Of a stretch of DNA of 20,186 nucleotides, positions 13,760 to 20,186 are shown piece after piece (within the stretch, counting starts at the first letter, position 1; every line of letters starts with the position of its first letter). Origin of the DNA: CAYGUI01 sp964353115 (GTDB lineage Bacteria; Pseudomonadota; Gammaproteobacteria; JAGOUU01); assembly GCA_964353115.1 (NCBI GenBank), contig CAYGUI010000022.1, positions 1-20,186 on the forward strand, in the 5' to 3' direction. The notes under the pieces are model-generated. The model searched no databases. It had not been told where the DNA came from and saw only the letters and a program-made list of their open reading frames with translations. The position numbers and the translations under genes are program-made.

Positions 13760-15928
13760 ATGGCAGATACAATAACCAAAGAGCGCATTCATGGCGCAAT
13801 CGAGCGAATAACCTTTCATAGCAGCGAAACAGGATTTGGGGTTTTTCGAGTCAAAGTTCGTGGTCAACGTGATTTAGTAACCGTAATTGGATCTGCGGCA
13901 CTTGCTAATGCTGGCGAATATATTGAGTGTTATGGCGAGTGGATTAATGATCGCCAATACGGCCAGCAATTTAAGGCAGAAAGCATCAAACTAATCCCAC
14001 CGAATACCATAGAAGGGATAGAAAAATATCTTGGATCTGGACTAATTAAGGGCATTGGGCCGCATTATGCCAAACGGTTAGTCAATGCCTTTGGACCTGA
14101 TGTTTTTGAGGTTATAGAAAAATATCCTAAAAAATTACATCAAGTTGAAGGACTTGGGAAAAAGCGTATTGAGGGTATTCTTCAGGCTTGGGCTGATCAA
14201 AAAATTATTCGCAACATCATGGTTTTTTTGCAATCTCATGGCGTTGGTACTTCACGGGCAGTGCGTATTTATAAGACTTACGGTGATCAGGCAGTTGAAA
14301 TAGTCAAAGAAAATCCTTATCGTCTCGCACGTGATATTCGCGGTATTGGCTTTAAAACAGCCGATCAAATTGCACAAAATATGGGAGTTGCTAAAGATTC
14401 TTTAATTCGTGCAGCAGCTGGTCTTTTGCATAATTTGCAGCAAATTTGTGATGATGGTCATTGTGCTTATCCAGAAGAGGACTTAATAATCTCAACGGCT
14501 AAATTACTAGAAATAGATGAGCACATAATACACCAAGCTTTAAAATTAGAATTGGCAGATAAAAATCTTATCCAAGAAGATATTAATAATATTGCCCATA
14601 TTTTTTTAAGTTATATTTATCATGCCGAACTTGGGCTTAGTGAAAAAATTAATAAAATTAAAGAAGGCGCTATACCTTGGGGCAGTATTGATTTAACAAA
14701 ATCACTTAAATGGGTGCAGGAGAAGACAAAATTAAGTTTATCCGATTCGCAACAAGATGCGGTAAAAGCGGCATTAATAAATAAAATTACAATAATAACC
14801 GGGGGACCAGGGGTTGGTAAAACAACGATAGTTAATAGTATTTTAAAAATATTAAGTGCTAAAAAATTACGCATAGCATTGGCAGCTCCAACTGGACGTG
14901 CCGCTAAACGGATGCAAGAAACAACTGGCCTTGAAGCTAAAACTATTCACCGTTTATTAGAATTAGATCCCAATAGTTTTACTTTTAGATATTCGGATAA
15001 AAATCCGCTGCCAATAGATTTATTAGTCGTTGATGAAGCGTCAATGATTGATATTCAATTAGCGGCAAAATTATTTAAAGCAGTACCAGATCTTGCTGCT
15101 GTTTTAATTGTTGGTGATGTTGATCAGCTGCCATCAGTTGGCCCTGGTAGTGTTTTGCAGGATTTGATAAATTCAGAGCAGATTAAAACAGTAAAACTTA
15201 CTGAGATTTTTCGTCAGGCTAAAACATCTAAAATTATAACTAGCGCGCATGCTATTAATGCCGGCAAAATGCCAACACATAATGTGCCAGATAGTGATTT
15301 TTATACTATTTTTGTCGACGACAAATCTGAAATAGTGCCGCGTATTTTGCAGTTGGTATCAAAAAGAATTCCGAATAAATTTGATATTGACGCTATTAAA
15401 GACATTCAAGTTTTAGTCCCAATGAACAGAGGGGGAATTGGCGTGCAAAGTTTAAATATTGAACTGCAAAATGTATTAAATCAAAAAAACATAAATAAGC
15501 TAAAAATTACCAAATTTGGTAATGATTTTTATGTTGGCGATAAGGTTATGCAAATGGTCAATAATTATAATAAAGACGTATTTAATGGTGATATTGGCTA
15601 TATCGTAAATATAGATTTAGAAGAAAAGTTAGTGTGTATCAAATTTGATAATAATATTATTGAATATGATATCAATGAGCTTGATGAAATAGCATTGGCT
15701 TATGCTTGCAGCATTCACAAAAGTCAGGGCTCAGAATACCCCATAGTTATTATTCCACTTGCCATGCAGCACTATATGTTATTGGCTCGTAATTTATTAT
15801 ATACCGCAGTAACGCGTGGGAAAAAATTAGTGATTATTGTTGGTGAAAAAAAAGCACTTACTATGGCGGTTAAGAATGCCGATAGTAAGTGTAGGATTAC
15901 AAACCTAGTCTTTCAGCTGCAGCTTTAG
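13760..15928 (+). CDS. recD2: RecD2-type ATP-dependent DNA helicase
   Basis: A 5'-3' superfamily 1B helicase of the RecD2/TraA type, 722 aa, with the N-terminal extension that distinguishes RecD2 from the RecD of RecBCD. It opens with the OB-like region (GAIERITFHSSETGFGVFRV), then helix-hairpin-helix segments (GLIKGIGPHYAKRLV, VEGLGKKRIEGIL, IRGIGFKTADQIA). The motor follows, with Walker A GGPGVGKTT (about residues 347-355), APTGRAAKRM, Walker B VVDEASMID (about 422) and VGDVDQLPSVGPGS. The C-terminal SIHKSQGSEYP and YTAVTRGKK motifs complete it. All helicase motifs appear intact. No recB or recC is visible here. The ATG at 13760 lacks a clear Shine-Dalgarno. The last 32 bp overlap the 3' end of the convergent unknown gene. 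It probably acts in DNA repair or replication-fork maintenance. Confidence 0.95.
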   Translation: MADTITKERIHGAIERITFHSSETGFGVFRVKVRGQRDLVTVIGSAALANAGEYIECYGEWINDRQYGQQFKAESIKLIPPNTIEGIEKYLGSGLIKGIGPHYAKRLVNAFGPDVFEVIEKYPKKLHQVEGLGKKRIEGILQAWADQKIIRNIMVFLQSHGVGTSRAVRIYKTYGDQAVEIVKENPYRLARDIRGIGFKTADQIAQNMGVAKDSLIRAAAGLLHNLQQICDDGHCAYPEEDLIISTAKLLEIDEHIIHQALKLELADKNLIQEDINNIAHIFLSYIYHAELGLSEKINKIKEGAIPWGSIDLTKSLKWVQEKTKLSLSDSQQDAVKAALINKITIITGGPGVGKTTIVNSILKILSAKKLRIALAAPTGRAAKRMQETTGLEAKTIHRLLELDPNSFTFRYSDKNPLPIDLLVVDEASMIDIQLAAKLFKAVPDLAAVLIVGDVDQLPSVGPGSVLQDLINSEQIKTVKLTEIFRQAKTSKIITSAHAINAGKMPTHNVPDSDFYTIFVDDKSEIVPRILQLVSKRIPNKFDIDAIKDIQVLVPMNRGGIGVQSLNIELQNVLNQKNINKLKITKFGNDFYVGDKVMQMVNNYNKDVFNGDIGYIVNIDLEEKLVCIKFDNNIIEYDINELDEIALAYACSIHKSQGSEYPIVIIPLAMQHYMLLARNLLYTAVTRGKKLVIIVGEKKALTMAVKNADSKCRITNLVFQLQL

Positions 15929-17360
15929 CCGCGCGCTCCGCTATTTCTTGTCTAGTAAGAGGAGTATCAGCAGCAGGAGCTGGATCTGCAGCACGTACCA
16001 TAGCTGCTGGAGCCGGAGCTGGACTAACAGCAAGAACTTCTCTTCCTGTAGTTCCAATTTCATCAATAGTTTCTGTTGAACGCGGATTATATAATTCACT
16101 TACGGAATTTTCTAGGCTCTCTTTTTTATTTGCTAATACAGATTTATCGTGAGCATTAAATTTACGTAAGTTGTGAATATTTTGAAATGATTTTGCAATT
16201 CCTAAAAATGGTGAAATTAATACTTTTAAAATAGGGTTGGTTGGTTTTAAGCTATTTGCAATTTTTTTATTAATAGGTTGCCCATATTGAGATGAATTTT
16301 GTTTGAAAAAGCGTGCTAGACCTACAAAAGCACTAAATACACCAGTACCAACACCAATGCTTTCTAAAGCTGTTTTAACAGTAATTCCAGCAGCGATAAT
16401 TGTCATGGCTGCAACTCCAGGAATAACCCCAGCTGATAAAACACCAAGAGCAGCAATACCTAAAAGTGCAACAACTGTTAATGAAATTACAGCTATATCT
16501 GCAGCAATACGTGATTTTTTATGATGAGCACGTAGTTTAAAAGAAGATGATAAATCTTGTGCTGTATCATTTAATTTATTTTCTAAGTCATCATGATATT
16601 TAGATCTTAATAGTAAATCACTAAATTTCATAATCGTATCAAGACCATCATTAGTTACTCTAAGCTCAGGACGACTGATAGCATTTTTTAATTTTTTTAC
16701 TAAAATGCTTTCTTGAACAGTTAGTTCTTTACTATCTTTAGCTAATAATTCTTCTAATAAAGTAAGAGCTGTTATAGCTTTTAGTTTATTTGGAATGCGT
16801 TTTTGACCTTGTTTGTGAGCAAAATTACGTAAATCTTGTGCACGATCACGTGGCGTACTTTGATCTGGGCTATTTAATAAAGCATCAAGAGTGGTATTAA
16901 TAGCGCCATAATCTATAACTTCTAATAAACTATTAGTTTTTACAGCATTAAAATCAGTATAGTCATTTGCTCTTATTTTTGAGCGTAATTGGGTTAAAAA
17001 ATTTGGTTTTAAAACTTTTAGCGTTTCGCGCTTAAAAATTTGCTCAGCTCGAGTTTTTAGTTGAGCTGGTAATTCTAAACTATAGTTTTCGCTATTATCA
17101 GGATTAGTTTTCTGTTTTGGAGCTTGATAAATATAATTCAGGTTTTGTTGCTTTACAGCAAATATATTTCTAATTTCAGATTTAGATGCAGTACCGCGAT
17201 TAGCCAATGCATATTTTTCAGCAGCTTTTAAAGCCTCTAATTGAGCTAATGCAAGGTTCTTGCTGCTAACATTTGCTGCAGGAGTGCTATCACCTAAATA
17301 CAGCTTTTTAACGTCGCGAATTAAATTTTTATTTTTATCAGCAATAATATTTCTATTCAT
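15897..17360 (-). CDS. Putative membrane protein of unknown function, 487 aa
   Basis: No family is recognised. Residues 1-280 are charged and predicted largely helical (ALAQLEALKAAEKYALANRG, ITALTLLEELLAKDSKELTV). A long hydrophobic block at about 286-348 is rich in Ala, Gly, Val and Ile and can form two membrane segments, probably a hairpin. Residues ~360-440 are basic and Asn/Ser-rich. The tail (443-487) is Ala/Pro-rich and then ends in an amphipathic helix (RQEIAERAAKAAAERLGL). No signal peptide is present. The layout, a long soluble N-terminus with a central hydrophobic hairpin, parallels the 483-aa gene at 9093-10544, although I see no clear sequence identity. Such proteins can be effectors inserted into host membranes, but this is speculative. 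Its last 10 codons are antisense to the end of recD2. Confidence 0.75.
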   Translation of the reverse strand: MNRNIIADKNKNLIRDVKKLYLGDSTPAANVSSKNLALAQLEALKAAEKYALANRGTASKSEIRNIFAVKQQNLNYIYQAPKQKTNPDNSENYSLELPAQLKTRAEQIFKRETLKVLKPNFLTQLRSKIRANDYTDFNAVKTNSLLEVIDYGAINTTLDALLNSPDQSTPRDRAQDLRNFAHKQGQKRIPNKLKAITALTLLEELLAKDSKELTVQESILVKKLKNAISRPELRVTNDGLDTIMKFSDLLLRSKYHDDLENKLNDTAQDLSSSFKLRAHHKKSRIAADIAVISLTVVALLGIAALGVLSAGVIPGVAAMTIIAAGITVKTALESIGVGTGVFSAFVGLARFFKQNSSQYGQPINKKIANSLKPTNPILKVLISPFLGIAKSFQNIHNLRKFNAHDKSVLANKKESLENSVSELYNPRSTETIDEIGTTGREVLAVSPAPAPAAMVRAADPAPAADTPLTRQEIAERAAKAAAERLGL

Positions 17361-17388
17361 AGTAGTATGTTACCAAGCTAATATTAAT

Positions 17389-17417
17389 AGGAGGTTAATT
17401 TGCTAAACTATATTTAA
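17389..17417 (+). other. Strong orphan ribosome site with a five-codon frame
   Basis: A perfect AGGAGG (17389-17394) stands 5 nt before TTG CTA AAC TAT ATT TAA (17400-17417). It is 55 bp upstream of the lipoprotein start and out of frame with it. It may be a chance match or a leader minigene; evidence is limited to the sequence itself. Confidence 0.2.
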
Positions 17418-17449
17418 TTAAAATTTAAAAATATTGTTGAAAATTTCTT

Positions 17450-18307
17450 ATGAATATTCGCGCTAACTACTTCTATTTATTGTCTTTATTTTTTTTCATA
17501 TTATTATCTGGTTGTGCAACAGTCCCAAGGGATGTCGAAATTTCAAGTTATGAGCATGCACCACGTAAAATAATTGTGCCATCAAGGTGTGTAGAAAATC
17601 GCGATGTGCGTAATAATTTAGCAAAAAATCAATTAAATCCGTCACATATAGGTGTTCTAAATTGGAATATTTATAAGGAGCAGCTTTATAACTGGGATGA
17701 GGATTTGGGAGATTTAATGCAAGATACCGATGTTGTTATGCTTCAAGAAGCCTCATTAAATTATGATTTATTAGATTTTTTGCGTAATAAAGATCGTGTT
17801 TGGACTATAAATAATGCATTTTTATTAAAATGTAACCAAACAGGGGTGCTCACAGCCTCTAAAATTAAGCCGTTATTATCCTGCGGTTTGCGCGAAAAAG
17901 AGCCGATTATCCAACTGCCGAAAACAGCATTAATTAGTTATTACGGTATTAAAAACAATAAAAATAGCTTATTAGTTATTAATTTACATAGTGTTAATTT
18001 TACTCTTTCAACAGGAAGTTATAAAAAACAGTTAGATAGTATCGAAAATATCATTTTTAATCATCGTGGCCCAGTAATTCTAGCTGGAGATTTTAATACT
18101 TGGAGTGATAAGCGCATGGAATTGGTTGAAGAATTAGCTGCGCGGGTAAAATTAAAAGAGGCTAAATTAACGCCAGATAATAGGATTATAAAGTTTGGTA
18201 AATATTTAGATCATTTATATTACAAAAATTTAAAGCTTATAAAGGGTAAAACATACCAGGTTACTTCGTCGGATCATAATCCGATTAAAGCGATATTTGC
18301 TTCATAA
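17450..18307 (+). CDS. Lipoprotein of the endonuclease/exonuclease/phosphatase family
   Basis: 285 aa. A lipoprotein signal peptide is clear: a hydrophobic stretch at 7-19 and lipobox L19-S20-G21-C22, followed by Ala, which would permit transport to the outer membrane. The catalytic fold is that of metal-dependent EEP enzymes: NWNI (N73), LQEAS (E100), NLHSVNF (H180), GDFNTWSDKR (D214, N216), LDHLYY (D254) and SSDHNPI (D275, H276). All residues expected for Mg-dependent phosphodiester cleavage are present. Closest in style is the YafD-like group; a DNase, phosphatase or sphingomyelinase activity cannot be separated from sequence alone. The ATG at 17450 lacks a nearby Shine-Dalgarno. Its end overlaps the convergent rhomboid gene by 23 bp. 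Envelope location suggests nutrient scavenging or action on host or environmental substrates. Confidence 0.88.
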   Translation: MNIRANYFYLLSLFFFILLSGCATVPRDVEISSYEHAPRKIIVPSRCVENRDVRNNLAKNQLNPSHIGVLNWNIYKEQLYNWDEDLGDLMQDTDVVMLQEASLNYDLLDFLRNKDRVWTINNAFLLKCNQTGVLTASKIKPLLSCGLREKEPIIQLPKTALISYYGIKNNKNSLLVINLHSVNFTLSTGSYKKQLDSIENIIFNHRGPVILAGDFNTWSDKRMELVEELAARVKLKEAKLTPDNRIIKFGKYLDHLYYKNLKLIKGKTYQVTSSDHNPIKAIFAS

Positions 18308-18884
18308 CTTCAAGATAAGTTTGCGCGGTAATAATCCCAGCAATAAGGCCAAAAATATGGCCTTCAAATGACGATTTTTCATCGCTTGGAAATAGGCTCA
18401 GTATTAAACCAAAGAAGTAATAAATGCAGAAAAACGCGATTACAACCAGCATAAAAGATGGTTTGGCATAAGCGCTAGCTAATAGAAAACCAAAATACCC
18501 TAATATGACTGCTGATGCTCCAACATGAATAGCACGGCGGCCAAATAGCCAAATCAACGCGCCGCTTATAACCGTAATCATGCCAGTTATGATCACAAAT
18601 TGATCAAAATTGGTTTCGGCGATTATTAAGTTCATTAAAATAAATAGCGGAAAGGAATTGAAAATTAAGTGCTCAAAGTCAGTATGTAGTAATGGCGCAA
18701 AAATGATGCCAAATAAGCCAGAAATATGCCGTGGGCGAATTCCTAAAATTAATAAGCTTCGGCGTAAAATTATATTAACTATGTGGATTATAAATAATCC
18801 AGCAATAATTTTAGTTGTTATTGGTAAATTTTGTTGTAACTTATCGGCTATATCATTGATGGTCGAGGTGAAGTTGGTGAGCAT
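18285..18884 (-). CDS. Rhomboid-family intramembrane serine protease
   Basis: 199 aa with about six hydrophobic segments, the minimal rhomboid core. Catalytic features are present: HLIFN (H72 and N76, the HxxxN oxyanion motif), GASA with nucleophile S124 (VGASAVILG), and H176 in FEGHIFGLIAG. The loop motif after the first segment is replaced by RRSLLILGIRPRHISGLFGI. No extra cytoplasmic domain is visible. Rhomboids cleave membrane-anchored substrates within the bilayer; the substrate here is unknown. The start at 18884 lies inside the end of the upstream unknown gene (37-bp overlap), and no Shine-Dalgarno is apparent, so translation is probably coupled. Its 3' end overlaps the EEP lipoprotein gene. 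Confidence 0.92.
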   Translation of the reverse strand: MLTNFTSTINDIADKLQQNLPITTKIIAGLFIIHIVNIILRRSLLILGIRPRHISGLFGIIFAPLLHTDFEHLIFNSFPLFILMNLIIAETNFDQFVIITGMITVISGALIWLFGRRAIHVGASAVILGYFGFLLASAYAKPSFMLVVIAFFCIYYFFGLILSLFPSDEKSSFEGHIFGLIAGIITAQTYLEVMKQISL

Positions 18885-19642
18885 GTCGGATCTAAATTTA
18901 TAATAGAATAAGTATTGTACCCTCTAATCCTGCTTTTTAAAATATTAGTAAAAATTTCATTATTGGGTGGAATTTTAAAAACATGGCAACGTGCATGATA
19001 AAAATTTTCTAAAAAATTCATTACATATTGCTCGAATATTTGATCATAACCAAAGCAGACTTTTGTTTTGCTGTAATAGCTGCTCATAAAATTAATATCT
19101 GGATGAAAAGCCTGATGATCTGATGTTACTGATTGTCTAGCCATAGCAACTAAAGACAATTCAAATTTTAATAAATCTTGTAGCTCAGGATTTACGTCAT
19201 CAGCACTAATTTTATTACGTATATCACGATAAAAATTCATCGATTGAGAAGTTAATAATGATAAAAATCTATCTAAATCAAATGTCTCATGATTATTTAC
19301 TAAATTATTAATATCAGAAACAGAGCGAGTTTTATTTTTTAATAATTTTGCAGTATCAGAAACTATATGATAGGCGAGAGATATATCGCGTAGTACAGGA
19401 TTGTGATAATAATAATTATCTATTATTTCTTGTTTGGTTAAAATTCTATTCTCAGGAGGTCTTAATACAGTAGTGTCTGTAACTCTAAATAATTCTGGCA
19501 GTGATGATGCCAGAGGGACGGCGTCTTGGGGAAGGCTAAAAGAATCGGGCTTGACGCGATTATTTTTTGGGAAAAAATAGCGAAATATTTTAACGAAAGG
19601 TTTTGCTAAGGATTTGAATAAAGATTTTAAAAGCTTAAGCAT
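18848..19642 (-). CDS. Unrecognised 264-aa protein upstream of a rhomboid gene
   Basis: No family is recognised. The first 28 residues form a strongly basic, amphipathic helix (MLKLLKSLFKSLAKPFVKIF) that could bind membranes or resemble a targeting sequence, yet there is no cleavable signal peptide or full transmembrane segment. The remainder appears helical and soluble, with a Phe/Tyr-rich patch (FGYDQIFEQYVMNFLENFYHARCHVF). The Shine-Dalgarno GGGAG sits only 3 nt from the ATG at 19642. Its 3' end overlaps the rhomboid gene, indicating one operon and perhaps a functional relation (substrate, partner or simple coupling). The final residues (CSPTSPRPSMI) come from the overlap with the rhomboid start, so they may be weakly constrained. 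Confidence 0.7.
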   Translation of the reverse strand: MLKLLKSLFKSLAKPFVKIFRYFFPKNNRVKPDSFSLPQDAVPLASSLPELFRVTDTTVLRPPENRILTKQEIIDNYYYHNPVLRDISLAYHIVSDTAKLLKNKTRSVSDINNLVNNHETFDLDRFLSLLTSQSMNFYRDIRNKISADDVNPELQDLLKFELSLVAMARQSVTSDHQAFHPDINFMSSYYSKTKVCFGYDQIFEQYVMNFLENFYHARCHVFKIPPNNEIFTNILKSRIRGYNTYSIINLDPTCSPTSPRPSMI

Positions 19643-19714
19643 AAACTCCCTGTAATTTTTATAATTATTAGATACTAAAAGCTTAGATTCCTAAAATTAA
19701 GATTCGATTAAAAC

Positions 19715-20186
19715 TTAGATATTTTTGTTCTTTTTTAGATATATAATTGTTGCGCCGGCGCCGCCAATATTTTTAGGGGCGCTGAGAAAGCCCAAAATTA
19801 GGGGGTGTTGCTTGGCCCAATGGTAGATTGCGTTTTTTAAAACAGGTTTTTGATCTTGGGTGCGTCCTTTGCCGTGAATAAATAATAATGTCTTTATACC
19901 ATTATCATAGCATTGTTGAATTTCATGGATAAAAATTTCTTTGGCATCTTTTTGATAAAAACCATGTAAATCAATAGTTTTCTCTGGCGCTAATTTACCA
20001 GATTTTAGAGCTTTTATAGTTTTGTAATTAGTGCTTGAGTGAAAATGCTCGAAGAGATCTTCTGAGTTTATGTCTTCTAGAAAATTATCAGAGAGGTGAA
20101 AGTTTTCTGGACTTTCTGGATTCCCGCCTGCGCGGGAATGACGGGAGGTGCTTGAATAAAGCTCATCGCTGGGATGCGCATTCCAG
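19715..20186 (-). CDS. Smr-domain protein, partial (N-terminus outside window)
   Basis: The minus-strand frame is open from the window edge to TAA at 19717-19715, giving 156 visible residues; the start lies beyond 20186. The C-terminal ~90 residues are an Smr (MutS2/YdaL-like) domain: TIDLHGFYQKDA (LDLHG motif), LLFIHGKGRTQD (HGKG motif) and GGAGATIIYL at the end. Smr domains bind or nick nucleic acids; stand-alone members like YdaL/SmrA are DNA or RNA endonucleases. The visible N-terminal part (HPSDELYSS, then LSDNFLEDIN) resembles the linker of small Smr proteins. Between these two parts a palindromic repeat (20116-20144) is translated as RHSRAGGNP, keeping the frame. The Smr domain itself is complete. 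Confidence 0.88.
   Translation of the reverse strand, partial: WNAHPSDELYSSTSRHSRAGGNPESPENFHLSDNFLEDINSEDLFEHFHSSTNYKTIKALKSGKLAPEKTIDLHGFYQKDAKEIFIHEIQQCYDNGIKTLLFIHGKGRTQDQKPVLKNAIYHWAKQHPLILGFLSAPKNIGGAGATIIYLKKNKNI
20116..20144. repeat. Palindromic repeat inserted in the Smr gene
   Basis: A 29-bp copy with a one-base loop difference (CCTGCG instead of CCTTCG). It lies within the coding sequence of the Smr gene and is translated in frame. It is the fourth location of this family in the window, in the orientation of the 9359 and 13571 copies. Confidence 0.9.

Overview
The window looks like an AT-rich gammaproteobacterial chromosome, probably from a host-associated or intracellular lineage (Legionellales-like is a guess, not a demonstrated placement). 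The gammaproteobacterial signal comes from the six-domain ribosomal protein S1, which aligns closely with the E. coli protein along its length, from the order secretin then shikimate kinase (the pilQ-aroK arrangement), and from BipA and UvrB. Signs of genome decay and repeat invasion include an aroK that has lost catalytic parts, a gene interrupted by an in-frame stop codon, and GC-rich palindromic repeats lying between and inside genes.

Layout. Positions 1-2364 (+) hold the 3' end of a pilQ-type secretin, a shortened aroK-like gene and hemE, with hemE overlapping aroK by 4 bp. Then comes rpsA (+), with its own promoter-like sequence, a leader and a strong terminator at 4199-4232. On the minus strand follow a small interrupted gene (4254-4709), typA/bipA and an unrecognised 161-aa gene. 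uvrB (+) diverges from the latter, and its promoter-like -10 and start codon lie inside a palindromic REP-like element. A repeat-rich patch (9206-9425) separates uvrB from a minus-strand gene for a putative membrane protein, whose reading frame runs through the repeats and into uvrB antisense.

Positions 10591-12362 (+) carry a CLC-type chloride/proton exchanger and a stand-alone receiver-domain response regulator. Convergent to them is a secreted beta-propeller-like protein (-). Repeats, a tRNA-Arg(UCG) and recD2 (+) follow. The last 4.3 kb hold a second large membrane protein of unknown function (-), a lipoprotein of the endonuclease/exonuclease/phosphatase family (+), a 264-aa unknown overlapping a rhomboid protease (both -), and an Smr-domain gene (-) cut by the window edge and carrying an in-frame repeat.

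How the genes relate. The housekeeping set covers translation (S1, BipA, tRNA-Arg), DNA repair (UvrB, RecD2) and haem synthesis (HemE). The accessory part consists of envelope or secreted proteins (secretin, CLC, propeller, lipoprotein nuclease, rhomboid) and unknown proteins with hydrophobic cores, which are reasonable candidates for host-interaction factors, though nothing in the sequence proves it. The most distinctive feature is a family of 29-bp palindromes (core ATTCCCGCGAAGGCGGGAAT or its ATCCCC variant) found at four places. At three of them the outer edge has expanded into short tandem arrays of different unit lengths, and at two of them the repeat is translated as part of a protein.
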